From Bacillus sp. SD075 (lineage in GTDB: Bacteria > Bacillota > Bacilli > Bacillales > DSM-1321), in NCBI RefSeq assembly GCF_017355165.1, contig NZ_JADILK010000008.1, positions 1 through 64,000 of the forward strand: a stretch of 64,000 nucleotides of DNA, given 5' to 3'. Of this stretch, positions 15,912-24,690 are shown one piece after another. The notes below the pieces were generated by a model that searched no databases, was not told the DNA's origin, and saw only the letters and a list, made by a program, of their open reading frames with translations. Position numbers and translations under genes: made by a program. Numbering within the stretch: the first letter of the stretch is position 1; each line of letters starts with the position of its first letter.

Positions 15912-16184
15912 TTAGCGACCTCCGGCAACTGTTAAGGATTTCTTCGTTAACATCGGCATCCAGATCAGGAAAACACCGAGAATATTCACAAACATTCTGC
16001 TCTTGTCTTTAGAAGAATGCCCCTGTAACGGATCGGTGGCCTTCTTTTGATTGATATGATCATCAGGAAGGGGCCTGCCATGCTTGACTTGATTAATGAA
16101 CATAAAAAAATGCGTAGTATTTAATTTAATCAAACGATTGATTAAAAGGAAATCCGTCTTAAAACCCCTTTGTGTCAGCAGCAC
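15912..16184 (-). CDS. Hypothetical small protein with a C-terminal hydrophobic segment
   Basis: 90 codons from a GTG that has GGGGGAGGGAA immediately upstream. The middle is polar (HGRPLPDDHINQKKATDPLQGHSSKDKS) and the C-terminal part is hydrophobic (MFVNILGVFLIWMPML). No family recognised. A palindromic site (16126-16145) lies inside the 5' part of the frame, so translation may really begin at a later ATG or the gene may not be real. Confidence 0.4.
   Translation of the reverse strand: MLLTQRGFKTDFLLINRLIKLNTTHFFMFINQVKHGRPLPDDHINQKKATDPLQGHSSKDKSRMFVNILGVFLIWMPMLTKKSLTVAGGR
16126..16145. repeat. 20-bp palindromic site, first of two near-identical copies
   Basis: TTAATCAAACGATTGATTAA; the arms extend by one more base pair to 16125-16146. 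A second copy, TTAATCAAACGTTTGATTAA, lies at 56702-56721 (19 of 20 bases identical). Confidence 0.5.
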
Positions 16185-16244
16185 TTCCCTCCCCCTTCAT
16201 TTAATGATTACGCCGCATTTACCATTTTATCAAACATATAACTA

Positions 16245-16272
16245 TTAGAAAATTTTAAAAAATGTGTATAAT
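16245..16272 (+). promoter_or_regulatory. Probable promoter of the RraA-like gene
   Basis: TTAGAA (16245-16250), 16-base spacer, perfect TATAAT (16267-16272), 40 bases before the start codon. The -35 is weak. Confidence 0.45.
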
Positions 16273-16311
16273 TAGGCTATATTCATTAACTCTCAAGGAG
16301 GAATCATAGTC

Positions 16312-16932
16312 ATGGATGCTCTCATTCAGCAGTTCGGGATTTTGCCCACCACTGCGATTTCAGATGCAATGGAGGGGTTGAGCAATATGGAATCAACGAT
16401 TAAACCCTTAAAGGAAGAATTTCGTCTGGCCGGACGGGCTTTGACCGTACAAATGCCCGTTGGTGATAATTCAGCCGTGCTAAAAGCAATCGGCGAAGCA
16501 AAGGCAGGGGATATAATAGTCGTTGACAGCAAAGGAGATACCTACCGGGCTATAGCAGGAGACTTTGTTGTCGGCATGATGCAGACCATGGAAATTGGCG
16601 GCCTCGTTGTCGACGGAGTCATTCGCGATCTTGAAGCCATTAAAGAGTTGAATTTCCCTGTTTTCAGCAAGGGAACGACGGTTGCCTCAAGTGGCAAGGC
16701 GGGAGTAGGACAAACCAATATCCCCATTTCCTGCGGAGGTGTCACTGTATTTCCAGGGGACATTATCATAGGGGACATAGATGGAGTCGTGGTCGTTCCA
16801 CAAGCCATGGGCGAAGAAATCCTGAGCAAAGCAAAGGATAAAATCATGAAAGATGAGCATCGTTCTGAAAAATATGCAGGGAAGCCTGAAGAAATAAGAA
16901 AGTATATCGCCATGATGGCCACTAAAGCATGA
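16312..16932 (+). CDS. RraA-like protein (RraA / HMG aldolase fold)
   Basis: 206 residues. The fold's landmarks are present: TTAISDAMEG at the N-terminus, AGDIIVVDSKGD near 65, GGLVVDGVIRDLEAI near 97 (RD motif with the metal-binding Asp), and DIIIGDIDGVVVVP near 150. Members are either 4-hydroxy-4-methyl-2-oxoglutarate/oxaloacetate aldolases needing Mg2+, or regulators of RNase E. Bacillaceae lack RNase E, so an aldolase/decarboxylase-type activity is more likely; the substrate is unknown. AAGGAGG lies 10 bases before the ATG. It is a single gene closed by a strong terminator. Confidence 0.8.
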   Translation: MDALIQQFGILPTTAISDAMEGLSNMESTIKPLKEEFRLAGRALTVQMPVGDNSAVLKAIGEAKAGDIIVVDSKGDTYRAIAGDFVVGMMQTMEIGGLVVDGVIRDLEAIKELNFPVFSKGTTVASSGKAGVGQTNIPISCGGVTVFPGDIIIGDIDGVVVVPQAMGEEILSKAKDKIMKDEHRSEKYAGKPEEIRKYIAMMATKA

Positions 16933-16944
16933 TTTAACACATAT

Positions 16945-16986
16945 AAAAGAACAGGCAGGAAGCGATGGCTTCCTGCCTGTTCTTTT
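16945..16986. terminator. Bidirectional terminator between the RraA-like gene and ltaS
   Basis: Perfect 19-bp stem AAAAGAACAGGCAGGAAGC with its complement around GATG. It serves both convergent genes. Confidence 0.85.
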
Positions 16987-16994
16987 CATTAGCC

Positions 16995-18962
16995 TTATTT
17001 ATCGGTCTTATCTTCCTTTGAACCTTCTTCGTCATATGTGTAATCATAATCAGTAGGGTCTATTGGTTTAAAGCCATTTGGAGTATAGAAACGGAGTAAG
17101 TCGCCGTTCACTACTTGGTCGGATAAATTGAGCATCGTTTCAGCTCGCGTTTTATAATTGAGGATCTTATCATTTTCCTCGACCAATTCCCCTGTTTCCG
17201 TATCGTAGTATTTCCCTTTAATGGAAGTGACATCCGGTGTTACAAAATCACCATTCCTGAAAGGTACCACTTCATTATGATCTTTTGACAATAAATCCGA
17301 ACCGAATTGTACATAATCTTTAGATTCGATTCCTAACAGATGCAATAAAGTTGGGAGAAGGTCAATCTGTCCTCCGTATTGGTGCATTTCCCCGCCTTCA
17401 ACACCCGGAACATGAATCAATAATGGTACACGTTGCAATTGGGCATTCTCAAATGCATCAACATCCTCGCCAAGCACTTTTGACATGGCTTCTTTATGGT
17501 TTTCGGAAATACCATAGTGATCACCATACATAACGATTACCGAGTTATCATATAGACCAGATTCCTTCAGGTAATCGAAAAATTCTTTAAGCGCCTCATC
17601 GGCATAGCGTGCAGTCTGGAAGTAACTATCCACGGAAGCATCGCCTGTCGTATGCTTACCGATTGTTGCTTTTTCCTGGTCCATCGCATATGGGAAATGA
17701 TGAGATACCGTTATGAATTTTGTATAGAAAGGCTGTTTAAGCGTTTCTAACATAGGAATCGATTCTTTAAAGAAAGGCTTATCCATTAATCCATAACTTA
17801 GTACTTCTTCTTTATTTTCCATATTATAATGGTTTGCATCGAAGAACTGATTAAAACCAAGAGACTTATACATATTATCCCGGTTCCAGAAAGATTTGTA
17901 ATTACCATGGAACACAGCGGATGTGTATCCTTGTTGTCCTAAAATCGCAGGTGCTGCTTGATACGTATTTTGGGATCTATTCGTGAATGCTGCCCCCTGA
18001 GGTAAACCGAACAGGGAATTTTCGAGCATGAACTCGGCATCCGCCGTTTTGCCTTGGCCTACCTGATGGAAGAAGTTATCAAAGTGCATGAAATCTGACT
18101 TATCTGCTGCAAGTGAGTTCAAAAATGGAGTTACTTCTTCCCCATTCAACTTATAATCGATCAAGAAATTCTGCATGGATTCCAAATGCAGGTAGATGAC
18201 ATTCTTACCTTTAGCTGCACCAAAATACTTAGGATTCGGTTCAGCGCTTGTTGCCTTCGTATAGTTGACCACTTCTGCAATATCCGTGCTATTTGCAGTC
18301 GCACGCTGAGCGTATGTTTTCGTATTCTGGACGGCATCATAAACCGTGTAGTTGAACATGCCCAAGTATTTGACGATATAGTTCCGGTCAAATGTTCTTG
18401 ATAATAATTGCGGGCGATCCTTTTCAGCAAGTCCCAAATTGATGGCGAAAATTGCAAGTCCCGCTAGGTACACCATTCCAACCGTACGGCGTTTGACTTT
18501 GAAGTCTTCCACTTTAAAGTCTTTGAATCTGTACAATACGATCAAAAGAACCGTATCAAGGAAATAAAATACATCATGGGTTTTAAATAATTCTAGAATA
18601 CTCGGTCCTAAATCCCCGGCATTTTGCACTTGCGTCAAGGTTGGTAATGTAATGAAATCGGTAAATGAACGGTAGTATACAATATTGAAGAATAACCATA
18701 ACGACATCAATAGGTTCAACCTGATGATCCATTTGAACGATTTTTTCCCTTTCACCAATAATGCCAGGCCAAAGAATAAAATGGCTGAACTAATCGGGTT
18801 TATGAACAGTAAGAACTGTTGCAGGCCATTTTCAAGACCTAAGTTAAATTCAACTCGATATCCAATATAAGTTTTTATCCAAAACATGACTACCGCAATA
18901 AAGAAAAAGCCTAGTATGTTATTTGCAAATAAATGCTGGCTTTTTTTAAGAAAATTATTCAT
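16995..18962 (-). CDS. ltaS: Lipoteichoic acid synthase LtaS
   Basis: 655 residues, the usual LtaS length. Five N-terminal membrane helices (to about residue 175) are followed by an extracellular sulfatase-like domain. The active-site threonine is Thr306 in GQGKTADAEFM, and Glu261 in LHLESMQNF is a metal ligand; VMYGDHYG near 480 supplies more. A type I signal peptidase site is likely at about YAQRA (218-222), as in other LtaS. The enzyme polymerises glycerol phosphate from phosphatidylglycerol onto a glycolipid anchor. Bacillus species often have several paralogues (LtaS, YfnI, YqgS); which this is cannot be settled here. Confidence 0.9.
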   Translation of the reverse strand: MNNFLKKSQHLFANNILGFFFIAVVMFWIKTYIGYRVEFNLGLENGLQQFLLFINPISSAILFFGLALLVKGKKSFKWIIRLNLLMSLWLFFNIVYYRSFTDFITLPTLTQVQNAGDLGPSILELFKTHDVFYFLDTVLLIVLYRFKDFKVEDFKVKRRTVGMVYLAGLAIFAINLGLAEKDRPQLLSRTFDRNYIVKYLGMFNYTVYDAVQNTKTYAQRATANSTDIAEVVNYTKATSAEPNPKYFGAAKGKNVIYLHLESMQNFLIDYKLNGEEVTPFLNSLAADKSDFMHFDNFFHQVGQGKTADAEFMLENSLFGLPQGAAFTNRSQNTYQAAPAILGQQGYTSAVFHGNYKSFWNRDNMYKSLGFNQFFDANHYNMENKEEVLSYGLMDKPFFKESIPMLETLKQPFYTKFITVSHHFPYAMDQEKATIGKHTTGDASVDSYFQTARYADEALKEFFDYLKESGLYDNSVIVMYGDHYGISENHKEAMSKVLGEDVDAFENAQLQRVPLLIHVPGVEGGEMHQYGGQIDLLPTLLHLLGIESKDYVQFGSDLLSKDHNEVVPFRNGDFVTPDVTSIKGKYYDTETGELVEENDKILNYKTRAETMLNLSDQVVNGDLLRFYTPNGFKPIDPTDYDYTYDEEGSKEDKTDK

Positions 18963-19040
18963 GCTTTCACCTCTATTAATCTAGTGGTTTATTTATATAA
19001 ATTTTTACATACTTACAAAAGACGGAAAAACCGAAACCTT

Positions 19041-19070
19041 ATAATAGCATTCTTACACTCGGATAGTCAA
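19041..19070 (-). promoter_or_regulatory. SigA-type promoter of ltaS
   Basis: Minus strand TTGACT (19065-19070), 18-base spacer, TATTAT (19041-19046). The start codon is about 75 bases downstream. Confidence 0.55.
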
Positions 19071-20001
19071 GATTGTGAAAACCACCTTTTGTCACATCCA
19101 TGACTCTTATATCCAGAACACTTTTTCAGCTTATGAACAAGCCATTAAAAAAATAAACAGAGCTTCGCCCGTCTCGAATGTTTAGCGCACCTATAACAAA
19201 TATATAGGAACTCCATGTCTTAATCCAATAAATATCACCGTAACTTTTTGGGGTTAATGCGGATGACAGTCACTATTTGATTTACACGTCCTTCAGGCTT
19301 TTACCATTATAAACGACTCTTTATAAAAAAACCAGCACATTACAAAATATGTAAAGATATAAATCTTCAATCATTGGAAGCTATTGATATATCCAGGATT
19401 TATTTCCTGATAATTCGACAGTTTAGAATTGATTTCCAGCTACATGGATGCCTCACTCTTTCTACTTTTAATACCCTATTCAAAATCGAATCCTGCAGAA
19501 GTTTGACCCGTTTATAATTACATCCTGCCACTCCCGGTTCCCATAAAATAACAAATGCGATTCGCGTAATATCGACATCATTCCCCTCCGACATATTTGA
19601 TTAGCTTTTTTAAAAATAATTTTTCCTGAAAATTGATCCAGCCCATTCTCCCCTATGATTTGAATGATCTATTTTTTTATTTTTACTCCTCAAGATACTT
19701 TTACCATCCATAAAGATTCAATTTACTAAAGTTCATTTAAATTACAACGTTAAAACCCCTTTACGAACCGGAAAGGATGACATATTAATAGGAAGAAACT
19801 GAATTTTTTCAATTGGCTGAAGGATTATATTCTTGCGAGTGGGGCCCATATGGGCCATAGCAGTGCAACAGATGTGGATATGGGCCCTTGTCCCTTTCAT
19901 TTCCCCTTAATTGGTTGCAGGGGCTTATAAGCTTATCTGTGTTTTGCAGGCATTCTTTTCGTCCCCTTTGTTAGTATATTTGTTTCATCCAGCTTTATTA
20001 T
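19071..20001. other. Long AT-rich intergenic region without a recognisable gene
   Basis: About 930 bases between the ltaS promoter and the yclQ terminator. Frames in it are short and lack ribosome binding sites. It is very AT-rich except for 19838-19925, which contains a GC-rich inverted repeat. I see no promoter-gene pair that I can support. Confidence 0.6.
19842..19887. ncRNA. GC-rich hairpin, possible small RNA element
   Basis: GGGCCCATAT (19842-19851) and ATATGGGCCC (19878-19887) form a 10-bp inverted repeat. The left arm also belongs to a perfect palindrome GGCCCATATGGGCC (19843-19856). A second small hairpin CCCCT/AGGGG and the palindrome GCTTATAAGC follow within 60 bases. It stands out from AT-rich surroundings, but no gene is assigned. 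Confidence 0.3.
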
Positions 20002-20038
20002 AAAAAAAAATCCTGCCCTCAATCAATCGAGGACAGGA
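20002..20038 (-). terminator. Terminator after yclQ
   Basis: TCCTGTCCTCG pairs with GAGGGCAGGA on the minus strand and is followed by nine T's (20002-20010). Confidence 0.85.
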
Positions 20039-20059
20039 CTTCCATTAACCATATTACTA

Positions 20060-21007
20060 TTACTTAATGCCTTCTGAAATTTCTTTAACCATAGCGTCAA
20101 CAGATTCCAAACCGCCGCCTGATAGGTACCAGTAGTTAGGGTCTAGATAAATGATGTTACCTTCTTTAAATGCTTTTGTATTTTTCACAATGTCATTTTC
20201 AACAGCCTCTTTCGCTGCAGCTCCATCACCGACAACCGAATCCCTATCTACAACAAATAGGTAGTCAGGATTCTTTTCAGCAATGTATTCGAAAGAAATA
20301 CTTTGACCATGTGTCGATACTTCCAACTTATCATCTACTGCGGGTACCCCGAAAACATCATGGATGATTCCGAATCTTGAATCCGGTCCGTAAGCACTTA
20401 CTTTTCCACCGCTGGAAAGAACGATTAAACCAGTTTTGTCAGTTGGAGCTTTTTCTTTCAAAGCCTTGATATTTTCTTCAACACTTGTCAATTCTTTAGC
20501 CGCTTCGTCTTCTTTATCGAAGATTTTACCCAAAAGCGTCACGTTTTCTTCAAATGATTCCATATACTTAGTTGTATCTACACCCACAAAGACAGTAGGG
20601 GCAATTTTGCTTAACTCTTCATATGCTTCTGATTGACGGCCAGAAATAAGGATTAAGTCAGGAGCAATTTCGTTGATTTTTTCAAAGTCAGGCTCTTTTA
20701 ATCCGCCGGCATTTTCAGTTGTGCCTTCATATTTAGAAAGGTATTTTGGAAGGCCATCATGAGGAACAGCTGCCACTTCCACACCTAATTTATCAAGGGT
20801 ATCAAGAGCACCCATGTCGAATACAACTACTTTTTCCGGGTTTGTTTTTACTTTCGTTTCTCCTAGTTGGTGCTTAACGGTAATTTCTTCGCTTTTAGCA
20901 CTTTCCTTTTTCGCACTTGATTCTTCCTTTTCCTTATCTGATCCACATGCTACAGCCACTACAGCCAGCATTGCAATCAAAAGCAGTAAAGATAATTTCT
21001 TAATCAT
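20060..21007 (-). CDS. yclQ: Petrobactin-binding lipoprotein YclQ
   Basis: About 315 residues from the ATG at 21007 (GAGGTG upstream; a GTG at 21016 is in frame). The lipoprotein signal ends in VVAVACGS, followed by a Lys/Glu/Ser linker and a class III (FepB-like) binding-protein fold: NPEKVVVFDMGALDTLDKLG, EIAPDLILISGR, FIIHDVFGVPAVD and IIYLDPNYWYLSGGGLES. The order of the operon and the sequence match B. subtilis YclQ, which binds petrobactin and its catecholate parts. A 207-base spacer with small GC-rich hairpins (around 21110-21135) separates it from yclP and could adjust the relative amount of the binding protein. Confidence 0.88.
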   Translation of the reverse strand: MIKKLSLLLLIAMLAVVAVACGSDKEKEESSAKKESAKSEEITVKHQLGETKVKTNPEKVVVFDMGALDTLDKLGVEVAAVPHDGLPKYLSKYEGTTENAGGLKEPDFEKINEIAPDLILISGRQSEAYEELSKIAPTVFVGVDTTKYMESFEENVTLLGKIFDKEDEAAKELTSVEENIKALKEKAPTDKTGLIVLSSGGKVSAYGPDSRFGIIHDVFGVPAVDDKLEVSTHGQSISFEYIAEKNPDYLFVVDRDSVVGDGAAAKEAVENDIVKNTKAFKEGNIIYLDPNYWYLSGGGLESVDAMVKEISEGIK

Positions 21008-21214
21008 TATGGTCACCTCGAAAATTTTTTTTATTTAAAATTACATATCGAATCCCCACCTTCACAGAGTCCACCTACATCGCTTCCCTGCCATATGAAA
21101 CAGAAGGCGGCTAAAGCTTGGGCGCCCGCCAATTCTTAACAGCCTAATGAGCGGATGAGGTGATTCTGGGACGGCTACGAATACTGAAGTAATTTAAAAC
21201 CAAATGGAATGGTC

Positions 21215-21973
21215 TTACGTGAAGTACACACAGATCTTATTGTCATTGATATTTTGGATTTCAATATCCATATCATAGATTTCCTTCAATACATTGGAAT
21301 TGATGACTTGTTCGGTAGGTCCATTATGAACAACTTTGCCATCCTTCAATGCGACAATATAGTCGGAATAACAGGATGCAAAATTAATGTCATGAATGAC
21401 GATAATGACCGTTTTCCCTAATTCATCGGCCAATCTCCTCAATACCTTCATGATTTGGACGGAATGCTTCATGTCAAGATTGTTCAGGGGTTCATCAAGA
21501 AGTACATACTCCGTGTCCTGTGCAATAACCATGGCAATGAATGCCCGTTGCTGCTGCCCGCCGCTAAGCTGGTCAAGGAACTTATCCTGCATGTCTGCAA
21601 GTTCCATATATTCAATCGCTTCATCGACATATTTCCAATCCTCTTTGGTCAGCTTGCCTTGTGAATACGGAAAACGGCCAAAGGCGACGAGTTCACGAAT
21701 CGTTAATCGGATATTGATGTGGTTAGCCTGTTTTAAGATGGCAATCTTCTTCGCAAGTTCATTGCTATTGAATTTCCCCATATCCTTACCATCGATCAGG
21801 ACTTCTCCTGAATCCCGGGTAATGAGCCGGCTGATCATCGAAAGGACGGTACTTTTCCCCGCTCCATTGGGACCGATGAAGGATGTGATTTTCCCTTTCA
21901 TTATTTCAATGGAAACATCCTCGACAACCGTTTTACTATTATATTTTTTGAATAATTTTTTCACTTCTACCAT
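21215..21973 (-). CDS. yclP: Petrobactin ABC transporter ATP-binding protein YclP
   Basis: 252 residues. Walker A GPNGAGKST is near residue 35, the signature LSGGQQQRAFIAM near 138, Walker B EYVLLDEPLNNLD near 158 and the switch VIHDINFASCYSDYIVALKDG near 195. This pattern is typical of the FecE/FepC iron-chelate ATPases. It overlaps yclO by 7 bases. It should energise the YclN/YclO permease for uptake of ferric petrobactin. Confidence 0.9.
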   Translation of the reverse strand: MVEVKKLFKKYNSKTVVEDVSIEIMKGKITSFIGPNGAGKSTVLSMISRLITRDSGEVLIDGKDMGKFNSNELAKKIAILKQANHINIRLTIRELVAFGRFPYSQGKLTKEDWKYVDEAIEYMELADMQDKFLDQLSGGQQQRAFIAMVIAQDTEYVLLDEPLNNLDMKHSVQIMKVLRRLADELGKTVIIVIHDINFASCYSDYIVALKDGKVVHNGPTEQVINSNVLKEIYDMDIEIQNINDNKICVYFT

Positions 21974-22914
21974 GATTTATTCTCCTTTAATAGAAGATAG
22001 ATGAAATAGACACCGCCGACAAAGTTGATGATGACACTCAATGTGGTAGTGAACGTAAAGACCCTCTCCACAATGAATTGGCCGCCGACCAGGGCAATCA
22101 CACTGATCAGCATTGCACCCGGGATGATATGTTTATGCCGATAGGACTTAATGAATTGATAAGCCACATTTGCAACAAGCAATCCGAGGAACGTGATCGG
22201 ACCGATCACGGCAGTCGAAATGGAGATTAACACCGTAACGACGATTAAAACCCGCTTCGTGACAAAATCATAATCCACACCCAAGTTTATAGCTTGGTCC
22301 CTCCCTAGGGACATGACATCCAAATACTTCAAAAATCTCATGAAATAGATCATTGCCGCTATCATGAGGATAATAGCTAAGGTTAATAGTTCCGTGTTGA
22401 CATTATTGAAGCTTGCGAACATTTTATTTTGAATGATTTGAAATTCATTCGGGTCAATCAATACTTGCATGAATGAAGACATGCTGCCGAATAAGGTTCC
22501 GAAGATGATGCCGATTAGCAATAGGAAGTAAATATTGCGGTTTTTCTTGAACATGAACTTGAACAGCAGGCTGGAAAAAATAAGCATGGCCGCAAGTGTA
22601 ATCAGGAAATTGAGATTTTTATTCATGATCATGATATGCGTTGAACCGAAGAGGAAAATCACTCCCGTTTGGATCAGCATATACATGGAGTCCAACCCTA
22701 AAATGCTTGGTGTCAAGATTTTATTATTCGTGACCGTCTGGAAAATCACTGTTGAAAAAGCTATTGCACAACCAACAACGATGATGGCGATGATTTTTAT
22801 AACTCTTCTCGGAAGTGCATAATCCCAATTCGGGCCAAGGTCCCAAAAGATATAACCTGCCGTTAAAGCTGCTGCAAGAACAGCCAATATAATGATCCTA
22901 CTTTTATTATTCAT
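21967..22914 (-). CDS. yclO: Petrobactin ABC transporter permease YclO
   Basis: 315-residue FecCD-family permease with about nine membrane segments. Visible landmarks are TPSILGLDSMYMLIQTGVIFLFG near 75, DVMSLGRDQAINLGVDYD near 200 and GPITFLGLLVANVAYQF near 240 (the ATPase-contact region is the GRDQAINLG stretch). It overlaps yclN by 8 bases and yclP by 7, so all three are translated as a coupled unit. Confidence 0.9.
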   Translation of the reverse strand: MNNKSRIIILAVLAAALTAGYIFWDLGPNWDYALPRRVIKIIAIIVVGCAIAFSTVIFQTVTNNKILTPSILGLDSMYMLIQTGVIFLFGSTHIMIMNKNLNFLITLAAMLIFSSLLFKFMFKKNRNIYFLLLIGIIFGTLFGSMSSFMQVLIDPNEFQIIQNKMFASFNNVNTELLTLAIILMIAAMIYFMRFLKYLDVMSLGRDQAINLGVDYDFVTKRVLIVVTVLISISTAVIGPITFLGLLVANVAYQFIKSYRHKHIIPGAMLISVIALVGGQFIVERVFTFTTTLSVIINFVGGVYFIYLLLKENKSW

Positions 22915-23857
22915 ATGCCTTTCTCCTCAGTATCAAATAGATAAATACGGCGCTTCCTATGACACCAACCACGAGTCCGATCGGGATTTCAAATGGATAT
23001 ATGAGGATCCTGCCCAGAATATCGCAGATCAATAGGAATACTGCCCCTAGCAATGCTGTATGAGAAAGACTCTTTTTCAAATTGTCGCCAAGGTAAAGGG
23101 ATACAATATTTGGTACGATCAATCCTATGAAAGGAATCGTTCCCACCGTTAACAAAACGACAGTGGAGGATAATGCCACGATGATCAACCCAAAATTAAC
23201 TATTAGCTTATAATTGAGTCCTAGATTGATAGCAAACTCCTCACCCATCCCTGCCACAGTGAATTTATTGGCAAAGAAGTATGCGAGAATGACTAGAGGG
23301 ATGCTTACATATATAAGTTCGTACCTTCCCGACATGATCATCGAGAAATCCCCATTCATCCAAGTGTTGAGGCTTTGAATCAAATCATATTTATAGGCAA
23401 AGAAAGTCGAGATGGATCCGACGATATTACCAAACATCAAACCAACCAATGGGATGAAAATCGTATCCTTATATTTCACTTGATCAAGAATTTTCATGAA
23501 CAATAATGTACCTGCCAAAGCGAATATGAAAGCGAATGCCATTTTCTCAATAAGTGCCGCCGATGGAAAAATGATAATGGCGAGAAGAAGGCCAAGCCTT
23601 GCAGAATCCATGGTTCCGGCAGTCGTCGGGGATACAAATTTATTACGGCTCAATTGCTGCATGATCAGACCGCTTATACTCATCACAATACCGGCAATGA
23701 CTATGGTCACCATTCTTGGGAAACGGCTTTGCAGCATGATTTGCACTTTATCATCACTTAGATCCAATAAATCCAGGGGAGTAATATCCTTTACACCAAT
23801 GAATAATGACGTAAATGATAAAACGATTAACGCCATGACTAAATATCTTATCTTCAT
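22907..23857 (-). CDS. yclN: Petrobactin ABC transporter permease YclN
   Basis: 316-residue FecCD-family permease, the first gene of the operon. RFPRMVTIVIAGIVMSISGLIMQQLSRNKFVSPTTAGTMDSARLG spans the N-terminal family signature (quoted in part here: RFPRMVTIVIAG, SPTTAGTMDSARLG). MGEEFAINLGLNYK is the ATPase contact loop and GTIPFIGLIVPNIV a late helix. The order yclN-O-P-Q and the Fur box 140 bases upstream match the iron-starvation petrobactin importer of B. subtilis. Confidence 0.9.
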   Translation of the reverse strand: MKIRYLVMALIVLSFTSLFIGVKDITPLDLLDLSDDKVQIMLQSRFPRMVTIVIAGIVMSISGLIMQQLSRNKFVSPTTAGTMDSARLGLLLAIIIFPSAALIEKMAFAFIFALAGTLLFMKILDQVKYKDTIFIPLVGLMFGNIVGSISTFFAYKYDLIQSLNTWMNGDFSMIMSGRYELIYVSIPLVILAYFFANKFTVAGMGEEFAINLGLNYKLIVNFGLIIVALSSTVVLLTVGTIPFIGLIVPNIVSLYLGDNLKKSLSHTALLGAVFLLICDILGRILIYPFEIPIGLVVGVIGSAVFIYLILRRKAYE

Positions 23858-23997
23858 CTACATTTCCTACTCTTCCTATCTCAGTTAATACAGCGATAAT
23901 ATTTGTAATTAAAAATATTTGAATAAAGACTATTGCACAGTCACCTATTGAAATGGAAATCACTAAGGTTGCAATAGTTACAAAGTTATTCCATTTA

Positions 23998-24018
23998 TGA
24001 TAATGAGATTCATTATCA
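23998..24018. promoter_or_regulatory. Fur box between yclNOPQ and the DUF1450 gene
   Basis: TGATAATGAGATTCATTATCA is written here as two halves: TGATAATGAG and ATTCATTATCA, overlapping Fur 7-1-7 repeats (TGATAAT-n-ATTATCA), continued by TTATT. It should repress the ycl operon (start codon 141 bases away) when iron is plentiful, and may also control the divergent gene. Confidence 0.75.
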
Positions 24019-24198
24019 TTATTAGTCATTCCTATTCTATCATTTCTTAGACATGTGTCAATATATACAAGGGAATTACTTAGAGAAACTCCTGCTAGTC
24101 ATATTGTACTGAATTCGGATGAACCCATCATGCATTTCGTTAAAGAAAGTGATAAAATCAAAATAACAAATATTTACTCTTCCAATGAAAGAAGCGAT

Positions 24199-24471
24199 AT
24201 GATGAAAAATTTGCTATCCAAAATGTTCTCAAAAAAGGCCAAAATCCAGATTGAATTTTGCCAAAATAATCTTGACCGCTTCCTTAATGAACAAACAGGT
24301 GCCGATTATGGTCAGTTCTTATCGGATCCAAGAATTCAATATAAGGAATATGAATGTTTGAGTGAGTGTAAGCTTTGTATGAAAACCCCCTATGCGAAAG
24401 TGAACGGCCGGATAATAAGCAGCGAAGATTCACAGGATCTTTTAAATCAGTTACATGATGAATTGAAATGA
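24199..24471 (+). CDS. DUF1450 (YuzB-like) small Cys-containing protein
   Basis: About 90 residues from ATG-ATG at 24199. The domain is clear: IQIEFCQNNLDRFL, then QYKEYECLSECKLCMKTPYAKVNGRII with a CxxxCxxC-type cysteine set, as in YuzB and DUF1450 proteins. The frame stays open upstream to a GTG at 24055, but those 48 codons have no ribosome binding site or family match and overlap the likely promoter, so I prefer the later start. Its function is unknown; the cysteines suggest metal or Fe-S binding. The Fur box upstream suggests iron control. Confidence 0.75.
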   Translation: MMKNLLSKMFSKKAKIQIEFCQNNLDRFLNEQTGADYGQFLSDPRIQYKEYECLSECKLCMKTPYAKVNGRIISSEDSQDLLNQLHDELK

Positions 24472-24508
24472 TACAGACCAAGCAAATTGCTTGATCCGTG
24501 TCATTTTT
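24470..24508 (+). terminator. Terminator after the DUF1450 gene
   Basis: GATACAGACCAAGCAA pairs with TTGCTTGATCCGTGTC, followed by ATTTTTA, starting at the stop codon. Confidence 0.7.
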
Positions 24509-24628
24509 ACTTTCTACCTGTAATTATACAGAATACAGGTGATGAACATCCATTAATAGGAATTGCGAAGTGTGCTATGGAATCATTAATCTAGTCGTTA
24601 CTTCCTGTTTTTTACCATTCCCTATCTT

Positions 24629-24657
24629 TTCACTGTATAAATAGCTTAATATATGAT
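24629..24657 (+). promoter_or_regulatory. Promoter of the M14 peptidase gene
   Basis: TTCACT (24629-24634), 17-base spacer, TATGAT (24652-24657), 33 bases before the start codon. Confidence 0.45.
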
Positions 24658-24690
24658 AATTTATGGAAAAAGATAGACAGGAGGACGTCC

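Noticed and set aside
19400-19594. 64-codon minus-strand frame in the ltaS-yclQ gap
   Set aside because: No ribosome binding site, no recognisable domain, very AT-rich context.
23754-24029. 91-codon minus-strand frame
   Set aside because: It runs over the Fur box and the yclN start in another frame.
24055-24198. N-terminal extension of the DUF1450 protein
   Set aside because: No ribosome binding site, no family match, and it would cover the promoter region.
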